Shown: positions 27,632-38,385, counted from the first letter of the stretch. The stretch: DNA of 64,000 nucleotides from Achromobacter agilis (GCF_900496965.1 NZ_UFQB01000005.1:186001-250000), one strand, 5' to 3'. Notes: a model not told the origin generated them from the sequence alone. A program made the numbers and translations.

Positions 27632-28384
27632 ATGACATCTTTCGCCCAAATTCAACGTGTGTTGGTTGGCGGCCTTGCCGCGGCAACATTGCTGTATGGA
27701 GCGTGCGCACAGGCATCAATCTCTCTGAGCGCCACCCGCATCATCGTGCTGGAAAGCAAACAGGAAGCTTCCATTTCCGTCCGCAATAGCGGCACTCCTG
27801 TGCTTGTCCAGTCATGGCTGGAATCGAATACGGCGGGCACCTCTGACGACCTGCCCTTTGCAGTCACGCCGCCTCTGGCCAAGGTCGCGGCTCCTGGCCA
27901 ACAGTTGATGCGCGTGCTTTACGCCGGGGGCCACAGCGGCCTTCCCCGCGACCGTGAGTCGGTCATGTGGTTGAACGTGCAAGAAATCCCCCAGTCGACT
28001 GGCGGGGACAATCAACTTCAGATCGCAGTTCGGCAGCGGATCAAGGTGTTTTTCCGCCCGACCATGATCGAGGGCGCCTCCACCGACGCGCCAGGTTCTT
28101 TGCGCTGGGCCGTTGCGCAGGACGCAGGCCGGCCGGCGCTCAAGGTCACCAATCCCAGCATGTACCACGTCTCGTTTGCTTATTTGGGCATCGTCGGCGG
28201 TAAGGAATTGCCGACGCCAGAGATGCTTGCCCCTGGCGAGACACGCTTGCTTCGCGCCGACGGCGTCGCGCGCAACTCCAAGATCAGTATCCGAATCATC
28301 AACGACTTCGGTGGCGTTGACGCCTTTGACGTTCAACTGTCTGGGGAAGACGCGACGTCTCCTGCAGCAGTCCAAACAGACTAG
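27632..28384 (+). CDS. Periplasmic fimbrial chaperone (PapD-like)
   Basis: 250 aa from ATG at 27632 with AAGGGAG upstream. The signal peptide ends CAQA. The mature protein starts SISLSATRIIVLESKQEASISVRN, the G1/A strand of PapD-type chaperones. RVLYAGGHSGLPRDRESVMWLNVQEIP is the family signature with the conserved Arg (split here: RDRESVMWLNVQEIP), and IAVRQRIKVFFRP follows. It caps pilin subunits in the periplasm and hands them to the usher. In Bordetella naming it is the FimB equivalent. Confidence 0.92.
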   Translation: MTSFAQIQRVLVGGLAAATLLYGACAQASISLSATRIIVLESKQEASISVRNSGTPVLVQSWLESNTAGTSDDLPFAVTPPLAKVAAPGQQLMRVLYAGGHSGLPRDRESVMWLNVQEIPQSTGGDNQLQIAVRQRIKVFFRPTMIEGASTDAPGSLRWAVAQDAGRPALKVTNPSMYHVSFAYLGIVGGKELPTPEMLAPGETRLLRADGVARNSKISIRIINDFGGVDAFDVQLSGEDATSPAAVQTD

Positions 28385-28521
28385 TAGTGGCGGGGCGCCC
28401 CCTTTCTCCTGCGCCCCGTCTTACACATTCCCGGGTTCGGACAAACATTCCGCTGCGAATCAGCGGACAGGGATCCCTTACGCCTTGTTTTTGTGCCGGC
28501 CCGCCAATTTGGTCGCCACCT

Positions 28522-31218
28522 ATGCCACGCAATTACGAGTTCCGTCGCCACGACACATCCCCTAATCATGTTCTTCGTCGCTGGCTGGCAGGCATGCTAT
28601 GCGCCTCCCAAGCCGTGGCTACCGGCGCGTGGGCGGACCCGGGACCTGCGCGCCTGGCGCAAGACGGGGCAGCGGTTTCACCCAAGCAGCGGCCGCCCGT
28701 GCAGGTCGCTGCGCTGGATGGCGTGATCGTCGGCTACAACACGGCTTTCCTGTACGGAATGACTTCCACCACGGATATCCGGACATTGCTGGCCGGCTCA
28801 GGCGTTCCTCCAGGGTTTCAACGCGTCGACCTCTACATCAACCAGATGCTTGCCGGCCGCCTGGATGTCGAATTTGCACACAACCCGAAAAGCGATGAAG
28901 TCGAACCGTGCTTTTCCGCATCGATGCTGGAACAGGGCGGCGTAGACCTGGCCAAGTTGCCCGGTCCTTTGGACCCAAACGCCACATGTCTGCGCATACA
29001 GGACGTCATACCTGATGCAAGCGCTGCATACGATATGGCAAGCCTGCGTCTGAACGCGAACGTGCCGCAGATCTACATGACTTCGCTTCGCCGCGGCTAT
29101 ATCGATCCTTCCCTCTGGGAGCCAGGCGCCAACGTCGCATTCCTAAATTACAGCCTCAACGCTCGTCGCAATAAGTCACGCTACAACAACTCCCAAAATG
29201 ATCTCAGCGCCAGCGTACGCTCAGGCGTCAACCTGGGCGAATGGCGCTTGCGCAACGATGCGTATCTGAGTTCAGGAAGCCGTCGGCCATCCAACTTCAC
29301 TAGCCAGAACACCTATCTGCAGCGCGGTTTCAACGCCATCAAGAGCCAGATGGTGGCGGGAGAGGCCTACACTTATTCGCCCTTGTTCGATAGCGTGCGC
29401 TTTCTGGGCATGCAACTGGCCTCCGATGAAGCCATGCGTCCTGACGAGGAACAGGGTTACGCGCCGGTCATTCGTGGTACCGCGGAAAGCAACGCGACGG
29501 TCGAAGTCCGCCAGAATGGCTATTTGATCTATACGACTACCGTTGCCCCTGGGCCGTTTGCGATCACTGATTTACAGCCTTCTGGCACGAACGGCGACCT
29601 TGAAATTGTCATCGTTGAGGCCAACGGCACTCGCCGAGTATTCCGACAGGCTTTCTCGAGCCCCCCTCTGATGGTCCGCGAGGGGCGGGTCAAATACAAC
29701 GTTGCCGCCGGTCAAGTGCGCCTGGATCGGCGTCAGCGGGAGCGGCCGGGTTTCATCAGTGGATCGATGATCTACGGTCTGACGGCGAACTCAAGCCTGG
29801 CGGCTGGCCTGCAAGCCTCGCCTGGGTATCTATCGTACTCGTTGGGTGCGGGCCTCAACACGCCGGTTGGCGCCGTGTCCCTGGACGCCATTCACTCAAG
29901 TAGCAATGCCGGCGGTTCATCCGCAAGCGGCGATCGCCTCAACCTTCGCTATGCAAAATTCGTCGAAGCGACGGGGTCCCAGGTCTCCGCCAATATGCAA
30001 CATGGCCTGCGCGAAGGATTCCGCTCACTCTCCGATCACGTCGAGCGGAATGGTGCGCGATCTGGGTCGCGTTGGAACTCGGGGCACGGAAGTCGACAAC
30101 GTTTGGACGGCTACGTATCTCAACCTATTGGCGACGGCTATGTCTACCTGAACGGGTCCTACGGCAAGAATTGGAATGGAACCTCTTCCCGCAGCGTGTC
30201 GCTGGCGTATAGCAATTCGATAGGCAGGCTGAACTACAACCTCTCCTACACTCAATCGAGGAACATATATTCGTCATGGGAGAACGGTCGAGATTCCCGC
30301 CGTGACAACACGGTCATGCTCACACTCAGCATGCCGTTGGGAGGTACAGGCAGCTCTACGTACGCATTTTCCACTCTAAGTCGACAAAGTGCCGGGACAA
30401 GCGCACAGGCAGGCGTGTCCGGTTCACTGCCGCTCGAACGAAATGTCAGCTATACCGTAGCCGGCAACAAGGATACAGATGGCCAGCGCGACGCCTCAAT
30501 CGGCGTGGGTACCGCAGCCTCCTTCGGCCGTCTGAATGCAAGCTACACCCACGGCGATCGATACCGCGCTAGCAACTTTTCGGCGTCGGGGTCCATCGTG
30601 GCCCACTCGGGCGGCGTCAATCTCGGACAAGGTTTGAGTGAAACGTTCATGCTCGCCAAGATCGAACCGCCGGTATCCGACGTAGCAATCTCCAGCTTTG
30701 CCGGCGTAGAGACCGGGCGCAATGGTTACGCAATCATCCCCAGTGCCACTCCTTTCCGCGGCAACTGGGTGACCCTCAAGACGCAAGGGCTATCCAAGGA
30801 TGTCGACATCACCAACGGCACGCAGATGGTGGTGCCTACGCGGGGCGCGGCAGGACTGGCCAAGTTCAAGGCGGTAACCGGACGCCGCGTTCAATTTGAA
30901 CTGCATGGGGCCGACGGCCAACCCCTGCCGTTTGGCGCGACAGTTGAAGAATGGGATGGCACTAGGCTGGGGATTACCGATCCGCGCGGACGTGTCCTCA
31001 CGCTACTTCCGACGGACCGCGAACATGGCGAACTCGACGTGCGCTGGAATGAGGCTACATGCCGGGTTGCCTATGCACTACCGCCCAAGCTCGAAGGCGA
31101 GAATTATCAGCGCTTGACCCTCACATGCTCGACACCGATTCCGCCTGCTCCCGAGAATAAGGGGCCTGGGTCGATTGCGGCAGGAGATCCACGGCGCGAC
31201 AAGGCAAGTGCTTCATAA
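28522..31218 (+). CDS. Fimbrial outer-membrane usher
   Basis: 898 aa. I choose ATG at 28522 (MPRNYEFRRHD), since the 45 codons upstream are intergenic in character; the signal core ends TGAWA. The N-terminal targeting domain has FAHNPKSDEVEPCFSASMLEQ. The 24-strand barrel with the plug contains APVIRGTAESNATVEVRQNG and PGPFAITDL, hallmark usher text. The C-terminal domains end near a Cys pair (ATCRVAY, TLTCS). It exports and assembles the pilus. In Bordetella naming it is the FimC equivalent. Confidence 0.93.
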   Translation: MPRNYEFRRHDTSPNHVLRRWLAGMLCASQAVATGAWADPGPARLAQDGAAVSPKQRPPVQVAALDGVIVGYNTAFLYGMTSTTDIRTLLAGSGVPPGFQRVDLYINQMLAGRLDVEFAHNPKSDEVEPCFSASMLEQGGVDLAKLPGPLDPNATCLRIQDVIPDASAAYDMASLRLNANVPQIYMTSLRRGYIDPSLWEPGANVAFLNYSLNARRNKSRYNNSQNDLSASVRSGVNLGEWRLRNDAYLSSGSRRPSNFTSQNTYLQRGFNAIKSQMVAGEAYTYSPLFDSVRFLGMQLASDEAMRPDEEQGYAPVIRGTAESNATVEVRQNGYLIYTTTVAPGPFAITDLQPSGTNGDLEIVIVEANGTRRVFRQAFSSPPLMVREGRVKYNVAAGQVRLDRRQRERPGFISGSMIYGLTANSSLAAGLQASPGYLSYSLGAGLNTPVGAVSLDAIHSSSNAGGSSASGDRLNLRYAKFVEATGSQVSANMQHGLREGFRSLSDHVERNGARSGSRWNSGHGSRQRLDGYVSQPIGDGYVYLNGSYGKNWNGTSSRSVSLAYSNSIGRLNYNLSYTQSRNIYSSWENGRDSRRDNTVMLTLSMPLGGTGSSTYAFSTLSRQSAGTSAQAGVSGSLPLERNVSYTVAGNKDTDGQRDASIGVGTAASFGRLNASYTHGDRYRASNFSASGSIVAHSGGVNLGQGLSETFMLAKIEPPVSDVAISSFAGVETGRNGYAIIPSATPFRGNWVTLKTQGLSKDVDITNGTQMVVPTRGAAGLAKFKAVTGRRVQFELHGADGQPLPFGATVEEWDGTRLGITDPRGRVLTLLPTDREHGELDVRWNEATCRVAYALPPKLEGENYQRLTLTCSTPIPPAPENKGPGSIAAGDPRRDKASAS

Positions 31219-31224
31219 GCAAGA

Positions 31225-31251
31225 AGGGTGGGATCTTTCCCACCTTTTTTT
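31225..31251 (+). terminator. Rho-independent terminator after the usher gene
   Basis: GGTGGGA and TCCCACC pair around a TCTT loop, followed by seven T. It starts seven bases after the usher stop and ends the fimbrial transcript. Confidence 0.88.
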
Positions 31252-31608
31252 GCGTCAACGTCCCGGCATGAAGCCTCATCATCGGCAAGGCGCAATAAGC
31301 AGTCGACAAGGCAGTGCACTGAACCAATGCGCCCCGGATCAACCCTCCGTCGGCAGGATCAAGCTCTTCATAGCTTGCCTCTTCGCAAACCCCTGATCCA
31401 TCTCTGCGATCTTCCTGGCATTTTCCAATCGCGCCGTGGAACGCGACTGCTCCGTCCTTTTAAGCGCAACGCATACCGAGCAAAAGGTGCTGAGCAAAAA
31501 AATGAAGCCATCATGAAAAATGGCTATCACTTCCCAATAGGCACGGTGGGCTAACGTAGCGCTCAATTTCCATGGTCGCGGCACAGTTCACAGCAATTCT
31601 CCCGCAAA
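31252..31608. other. Gap between fimbrial terminators
   Basis: About 360 bases between the usher terminator and the adhesin-gene terminator. No frame of credible composition or start was found. It may be the footprint of lost minor-subunit DNA, but nothing recognisable remains. Confidence 0.5.
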
Positions 31609-31641
31609 CAAAAAAACCTGGCCCCCTCGACGGGGGCCAGG
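31609..31641 (-). terminator. Rho-independent terminator of the tip-adhesin gene
   Basis: The 10-bp stem CCTGGCCCCC/GGGGGCCAGG has a TCGAC loop. The A-run at 31609-31616 becomes the T-tract when read on the minus strand. It lies 100 bases beyond the adhesin stop. Confidence 0.85.
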
Positions 31642-31741
31642 AAATTTTCTTCGGTTCACGGAGTTTCAGTTGCAGCGGAGGTTCAACATACCGATATGCG
31701 CGTGGAGCTCTAAATCGGAAACTATCCGGCGTTGCTCGACG

Positions 31742-32773
31742 TCACTTGTAGTTTATCGTGAAGGTTGCATTTGCATTTGCACTTCCAGACGTTGGCGCTT
31801 GATCCATTGACGTTCCAACGTAGCGCGCCCTCAGCTTGATGTCTACCGGCACATTACCAAACTCGCCAACCATCCACTGATTTTGCGCTCCGCTTTCCGG
31901 CCCGTAGTGAACAAGCTCCCCGTTTTCTCGCAAAATTTCTATGCCGACGTTTTTTGCCACGGAATCTTTGGTAAGAGAAAGCGTGCTTGAACGATTGGAG
32001 GGATTCGTCGAATCCGAGAACACGATGAACATTCTGGTCGTTGAACCCCGATCTCCGCCTGAGCACCGCAATCGTATATTGAAGTCTTTTGTTGGCCCGG
32101 CTCGCTTACCTGAAAGCGAGCTGGCTTCGCCTTCCAGTTCGACGCTGACCAACTTTGTTTCCAGCGCGCACGAGGGAACTCGCGGCTTGACCTCAATTCC
32201 ATCGCCGGCAAGTGATATACGCCGTACGGCATACCCCGTATTTACTAGAGTAGATTCCGCTACCAATCCCTGTATTTTTCCGCCCGCAGTGATCTTGCTG
32301 ATCTTGACCAATTCCACCGTGAATTCGTCGGCGGGCAGCATGATGAGCACACGCTCAGAGCCGAAGTCTTTGTATTGCGGCCACCATTCTTGGTTAAAAC
32401 CACCTTTGATTCGAATTCCTATGCCTTGTATCCCAGTTAGGTAAGTATTCCAACCACCACCGGTCCGACTCGTCTCAACCGAATAGACCAATGTACCAAC
32501 TGCGTACGGACATACCAGTCTTCCCCCCTGACCAGTAGCCCTCGAGTTGCTCCGGTAGATTACCGTTCCATTTGCAACATTGGGGTCAAATTCTTCCGCA
32601 TTAAAAACCGGTAGGGTCCAGTCCAAACGCGGTGCGGGGGTTCCATCATTCAGCGTCAGCTTGCAATCAGTGTGGGCTGAGGCAGCCGCTGAAAGAAAGG
32701 CAGATAAGATAAGTAACCCAATTCGCGCAGAAATTTTCGACGAGTTCTTTGATCGAAGTCGCAAGATTGCCAT
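31742..32773 (-). CDS. Fimbrial tip adhesin (FimD/FimH-like two-domain protein)
   Basis: 343 aa with a signal peptide ending AAASAHTD. The length is twice that of a pilin, as expected for an N-terminal receptor-binding domain (to about residue 195) plus a C-terminal pilin domain. The latter starts near VPSCALETKLVSVEL, has a second Cys in IRLRCSGG, and ends ANATFTINYK with a penultimate Tyr. It faces the usher gene tail to tail and has its own terminator, so it is transcribed separately from the rest of the pilus. Its receptor is unknown. Confidence 0.8.
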   Translation of the reverse strand: MAILRLRSKNSSKISARIGLLILSAFLSAAASAHTDCKLTLNDGTPAPRLDWTLPVFNAEEFDPNVANGTVIYRSNSRATGQGGRLVCPYAVGTLVYSVETSRTGGGWNTYLTGIQGIGIRIKGGFNQEWWPQYKDFGSERVLIMLPADEFTVELVKISKITAGGKIQGLVAESTLVNTGYAVRRISLAGDGIEVKPRVPSCALETKLVSVELEGEASSLSGKRAGPTKDFNIRLRCSGGDRGSTTRMFIVFSDSTNPSNRSSTLSLTKDSVAKNVGIEILRENGELVHYGPESGAQNQWMVGEFGNVPVDIKLRARYVGTSMDQAPTSGSANANATFTINYK

Positions 32774-32872
32774 TGCTCATCCAGTAGCATTTTTGTCATG
32801 GCATCGTATCTGGCAGAAGCGTGCGCATGCTTAGGATTATTCCTAAAAGCCCAGCAATCGACCGGCCGGCTA

Positions 32873-32912
32873 AAGAAGGGTAAGCAGAGTGAGCTATTGG
32901 CAGCCGTCGCTG
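32873..32912 (+). repeat. 40-bp dispersed intergenic repeat, copy 2
   Basis: 36 of 40 bases match 24321-24360 in the same orientation. It lies in the 308-base gap between the adhesin and DUF72 genes. The rest of that gap (32913-33081) has no supported gene. Confidence 0.55.
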
Positions 32913-33081
32913 GGAGTTGGTGCGGGAGCAGTTGCCGCAGTGGGTACGGACTTCCCGAGGCGGCAAAGCACGGGTTGGTCGTCCCACTTCTGCCAAAGAA
33001 GACACCGCCAATGACACCGATGAGTTGGAGAGAGTGGGCCGCGGGAAGCGACATCCTGGAACAAGCAGGAGCAGACAGGCC

Positions 33082-34146
33082 CTACGCCGCAACCGCCCGG
33101 GCCAGCATCTGGATGGACAGCGGCGCGCAGCCCTCGGCATCGTTGCTGATCGTCACGTAGGCCGGTTGGCCCGCGCCCGTGATTCCGCGGATCGTACGCG
33201 CCAGCACCGTGCGAGTAGAGATATCCTCACTGAGGATGGCATTGAACGGATCGTGCTTTTTCTGCGCGTCGGCATAACCATACGCGCCGAAAATGCGGTT
33301 CAGGTTCCACCGGCAGACCAGCGGCCCCGGCCATAGCGCGCGCAGTATCGGCAGTTGCGCTTCGATCGGCGGCATCTTGCCATGCAAGCCCAGGCAGAAA
33401 GTGGCCCCTTGCGCCTTGAGCGTATCGACCAGCGCCTGGCCCAGCAGTTCAGGGTCCCGCACTTCCACCGCGACGATCACGGCGCCATGCGCGGACAATG
33501 CCGCCCGGACAGCCGCCAGCATGTGGCCCAGCTTCTCGAACAGCGCTGCCGGGCGACTCAGCCACCCCCAAGGCAGAGGACTCAACTGGAACACCAGGAC
33601 CCCGAGCTTGGCGCCCAGGCCTTCGAGCGTGGGCCGCACGAATTCCTGGACGACCAGCGACGGATCGAGGAAAGCCGGGTTGACCGCGCGCGCCCTGCCC
33701 TCTTCGCCACGCGCCTGAGCGTCGGTAATGCTGGCGGGACACTTGACGACGAAGCGGAAGTCGTCATCGACCTGCCCCGCGTAAGCAGCATACTGGCTTG
33801 CCGTCAACGGGCGCCAGAACGTGCGGTCCACACAGACCGTGCGCAAAAGCGGATGCTGATGGTAGGCGCCAAGACCATGCTTGGACAGCGTGCTCGAATC
33901 GTATTCTCCATCCCAGACCAGCCCTTCCCAGCCGGGATATGACCAGGTAGAAACGCCGAAGCGCAGCTGTGCCGGAAGCTGCCGCGCGAGCGCGCCCAAC
34001 TCCTGCGCCGCAGGCGCGGGAATCACCTTGGCCATGCTCCGCAGGAGAGAAAAGTCCGGCTGGGCTTCAGACGCCGTCTGATTCGAGGAGTGGGCAGGAG
34101 GCTGGAGCGGCGCATCTCCGAAAAGATCGTCTTGCATATTTGTCAT
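33082..34146 (-). CDS. DUF72 domain protein
   Basis: 354 aa from ATG at 34146; ATG at 34137 is also possible. The DUF72 (YecE-like) TIM-barrel pattern is plain: LRFGVSTWSYPGWEGLVWDG, then FRFVVKCPASIT, and a late AYVTISNDAEGCAPLSIQMLA. The first ~70 residues are a low-conservation extension. The biochemical role of the family is unknown. Confidence 0.82.
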   Translation of the reverse strand: MTNMQDDLFGDAPLQPPAHSSNQTASEAQPDFSLLRSMAKVIPAPAAQELGALARQLPAQLRFGVSTWSYPGWEGLVWDGEYDSSTLSKHGLGAYHQHPLLRTVCVDRTFWRPLTASQYAAYAGQVDDDFRFVVKCPASITDAQARGEEGRARAVNPAFLDPSLVVQEFVRPTLEGLGAKLGVLVFQLSPLPWGWLSRPAALFEKLGHMLAAVRAALSAHGAVIVAVEVRDPELLGQALVDTLKAQGATFCLGLHGKMPPIEAQLPILRALWPGPLVCRWNLNRIFGAYGYADAQKKHDPFNAILSEDISTRTVLARTIRGITGAGQPAYVTISNDAEGCAPLSIQMLARAVAA

Positions 34147-34286
34147 GTGGCACGAGAGCAGGCTAAAGGGTACTTGAATAGCGCCGGACATGTGTCCTCA
34201 CCATCGATGGCAAGCAGAGCCTGTCGCTTCCGACACCTTGCCAAGGCGATCAAACCCTCGTCAGCCTCAAACGACGAGGAATCGAC

Positions 34287-34665
34287 ATGAGCGCGCAGGA
34301 CAATACCCTGGAAGTCTGGCTGAATGGCGTTCAATATCGCGGTTGGCAACCGCGACGACCACCTTCGCAATCACGGCTTCGTGCTTGGCAAGACAGGATG
34401 GAGACTTGCTCCCGCGTTTGACGTCAATCCGAATATCGACAAGGCCGAGCATGTCTTGAATATTGACGACGTCGACAATCGACCTAGCCTTGAAACTGTC
34501 CTCAACACGGCTGCTTTTTATGGGTTGGACGATGTGCAAGCTCGACAGATTGTGGATAAGGTAGTCATGGTTGTCGATCGTTGGCAGGACGCTGCTCGTC
34601 GGATGCGCATTAGCGGTGCGGATATTGATTTGACTGCGGGGGCGTTCTCGGCAAATAAAGCATAG
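34287..34665 (+). pseudogene. HipA kinase-toxin remnant
   Basis: An ATG with GAGGA upstream starts MSAQDNTLEVWLNG, the usual first strand of HipA. Within about 12 codons the text jumps, in another frame, to the C-terminal part: FNIAVGNRDDHLRNHGFVLG, then WRLAPAFDVNP, which are the HipA catalytic and metal-binding loops. It ends at 34665. Around 300 central codons are missing, so it cannot act as a kinase. A complete hipBA pair is present at 61.6-63.1 kb but is too different to be the direct source. Confidence 0.72.
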
Positions 34666-34776
34666 AGAAGATGGCTGCCGTGCGGACGACTGCTTTCGAC
34701 CGAGGCGGTGTGCCCCCCTTTGACGCTGCTACGGTTGTGTAGATAGAGTTTTGGTATCTCGATTCCGGGAGTCGAC

Positions 34777-34872
34777 ATGCCCCGATTCATCGAAGGTCAG
34801 GACCGGCAGCAGGTAGCGTTGATCCAGGAATGCCTGGATGACTTTATCGCCGACGACATTGACGAGTACTAA
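34777..34872 (+). mobile_element. IS1182-family transposase, N-terminal remnant
   Basis: 31 codons, MPRFIEGQDRQQVALIQECL and on to DDFIADDIDEY, then a stop. The text matches the conserved opening of IS1182-type transposases (FIEG-DR-Q--L-PECLDD). The rest of the element is absent and no terminal repeats are visible. Confidence 0.6.
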
Positions 34873-35064
34873 CCTCTATCAACACATCACCAAGCATCCA
34901 GGCGGATACGTGCTACCCCTGCAGAAAATCGCAGCGAAATCTGGCCCCGGGGCGTCTGGCGCACCTGGGGACAATCTTGGGACACTGCGCCCTATAAGCG
35001 GCCACCAGCCGTCCGCATGCCTCCCGGACGGGCGCGCAGTAACTGCTTGATATTTGGTGAAAAG

Positions 35065-35138
35065 TGGAGCGGGTGATGGGAATCGAACCCACGCTTGAGG
35101 CTTGGGAAGCCGCCGTTCTACCATTGAACTACACCCGC
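35065..35138 (-). tRNA. tRNA-Gly (anticodon CCC)
   Basis: 74 bases including an encoded CCA. The acceptor GCGGGTG pairs with CACCCGC, the D-arm is TAGTTCAATGGTAGAAC, the T-arm is GTGGGTTCGATTCCCAT, and the loop TTCCCAA gives anticodon CCC (35104-35106). Closely similar to E. coli tRNA-Gly(CCC). The second anticodon-stem pair is a C/T mismatch. Its 3' end faces the remnant-rich stretch at 34.2-35.0 kb. Confidence 0.93.
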
Positions 35139-35311
35139 CTGGGTGTCGTGCCCTCGGCGCAAAGCCGAAGCAGAGGCGGCGATTATAGCGCGGGATTTTC
35201 ATTGCCGGGCGCGATGGCCGCGCGGCTATTCGGCCGCCGTGCCAAATATGTCCCTAATTTAGTGCGTCTGGGCGACACCCGTCGCCCCGGCCTCCCACTA
35301 CAATTCGGGCT

Positions 35312-37065
<1,754 letters not shown>

Positions 37066-37082
37066 CTGGCAAGGAGACCTGC

Positions 37083-37283
37083 ATGCACATCACCCTGAAC
37101 GGAGACGCCCGGGAGTTCCCCCTGGACACGACCGTGAACGAACTGCTCGAGACCCTGGGCTATGCCGGCAAGCGCGTGGCCGTGGAACGCAACGGCGAGA
37201 TCGTGCCCAAGAGCCAGCACGCGCAGACCCCGCTGGCCGATGGCGACCAGATCGAGATCGTGGTGGCCGTGGGCGGGGGCTGA
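37083..37283 (+). CDS. thiS: Sulfur carrier protein ThiS
   Basis: 66 aa, ubiquitin-like fold, ending in VVAVGGG so that the last Gly can be adenylated and thiocarboxylated for thiazole synthesis in thiamine biosynthesis. RVAVERNGEIVPKSQ and LADGDQIEIV are typical ThiS text. In related bacteria thiG commonly follows; here the next 290 bases hold a terminator and no thiG. Confidence 0.92.
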   Translation: MHITLNGDAREFPLDTTVNELLETLGYAGKRVAVERNGEIVPKSQHAQTPLADGDQIEIVVAVGGG

Positions 37284-37325
37284 CGCCTACGCATCGCGCA
37301 CGTTGTCGCGCGCCGAGCATTGCAA

Positions 37326-37354
37326 ACGAGGGCCGCTGATGTAGCGGCCCTCGT
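37326..37354. terminator. Hairpin terminator after thiS
   Basis: A 12-bp perfect stem (ACGAGGGCCGCT with its complement) and GATGT loop, 42 bases after the thiS stop. It lacks a long T-tract. The remaining gap up to 37577 shows no gene. Confidence 0.6.
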
Positions 37355-37577
37355 CGCATGTAGCCCGCTGCCGGATGCGGTTTAGGTCCACGCATGCGCA
37401 TTCCCTGCAAAGTGGCCAGCATTCTTGCGTAGTCTGCCAACAGGCTAGCAACCTGTTACACGTTAACCCCTCGTCGCATGGGGAATCTGCGAGTCATAAT
37501 CGTTCCTGCTGGTTTCGCACTATTGTCTTGCTGTTGTTCTAGCGTTGCACATCGCCCCACGGGGCAGAGGAGGCATC

Positions 37578-37895
37578 ATGGACACCGCAGTCATCGTCAA
37601 CCTGATCATCCAGCTGGTCGCCGGCGCCGCCGGGGGCAACGGTCTGGGGAAAATGCTTCAGCAGTTCAATCTGGGGCCATTGGGCAACACCATCGCGGGC
37701 GCCATCGGTGGCCTGGCGGGGGGTTCCTGGCTGGCCCCCATGATCACCGCGGGAGCCGGAGCGGTTGCGGCAGGCAATGCGGGGCTGGATCTTTCAGCGA
37801 TAGCCGGTAGCGTGGTCGGCGGCGGCGTCGGTGGGGCCGTGCTTACCTTGATCGCCGGCATCGTGCGCAAGATGTTCGTGGGCCACAAGCCCTGA
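37578..37895 (+). CDS. Small glycine-zipper membrane protein
   Basis: 105 aa from ATG at 37578 with GAGGAGG upstream. It has two to three hydrophobic segments rich in Gly and Ala (IAGAIGGLAGGSWLAPMI; AGSVVGGGVGGAVLTLIA), a short charged C-terminus and no signal peptidase site. The gene is 43 bases upstream of kbp and likely co-transcribed with it. The function is unknown; close helix packing in the membrane is suggested by the glycine pattern. Confidence 0.7.
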   Translation: MDTAVIVNLIIQLVAGAAGGNGLGKMLQQFNLGPLGNTIAGAIGGLAGGSWLAPMITAGAGAVAAGNAGLDLSAIAGSVVGGGVGGAVLTLIAGIVRKMFVGHKP

Positions 37896-37938
37896 TGGCA
37901 CTTCGTTTTCTCACCGCAACATAGATAAAGGAAACACT

Positions 37939-38385
37939 ATGGGTCTGCTCAATTTCATCAAGGACGTCGGGGAAAAGCTCTTCGGCGCCAGCGAGGCCAA
38001 GGCCGCGACGGCGGACGAATTGAAGAAAGAGCTGGATAAGCACGGCCTGAATGCCGATGGCCTGCAGATTTCGGTCGACGGCGACAAGGTCACGGTGGCG
38101 GGCGAGGCCCTCAGCACGGAAGCGGCCGAGAAAATCACCCTGGCCCTGGGCAACACCGTCGGCGTCGCGCAGGTGGACAACCAACTGAAGGTGAAGCAGG
38201 CCGCGCCCGAAGCCAAGATGTACACGGTGCAAAAGGGCGACAACCTGTGGAAGATCGCGGAAGCGCAATACGGCAAGGGCCAGGGCGCGAAAAATACGCT
38301 GATCTTCGAGGCCAACAAGCCGATGCTGACCAGCCCCGACAAGATCTATCCGGGCCAGGTGCTGCGCATTCCGCCCTTGGCTTGA
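37939..38385 (+). CDS. kbp: BON-LysM potassium-binding protein
   Basis: 148 aa, close to E. coli Kbp (YgaU) over its whole length. MGLLNFIKDVGEKLFG opens the protein, a BON domain spans about residues 25-85 (KVTVAGEALSTEAAEKI; GNTVGVAQVDNQLKV), and a LysM domain follows (MYTVQKGDNLWKIAEAQYG), ending NKPMLTSPDKIYPGQVLRIP. E. coli Kbp is a cytoplasmic K+ binding protein. A possible stem-loop follows at 38400-38433. Confidence 0.92.
   Translation: MGLLNFIKDVGEKLFGASEAKAATADELKKELDKHGLNADGLQISVDGDKVTVAGEALSTEAAEKITLALGNTVGVAQVDNQLKVKQAAPEAKMYTVQKGDNLWKIAEAQYGKGQGAKNTLIFEANKPMLTSPDKIYPGQVLRIPPLA

Noticed and set aside
32913-33081. Possible transposase text (REQLPQWV) in the gap before the DUF72 gene
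   Set aside because: Too short, with no further match to any transposase family in the same frame.
34879-35202. 107-codon minus-strand frame containing SSMVERRLPKPQ
   Set aside because: This is the well-known false translation of a tRNA gene, here tRNA-Gly.
37348-37480. Direct repeat CCCTCGTCGCATG at 37348 and 37468
   Set aside because: Thirteen bases, one copy inside a terminator stem, and no element between them; probably chance.
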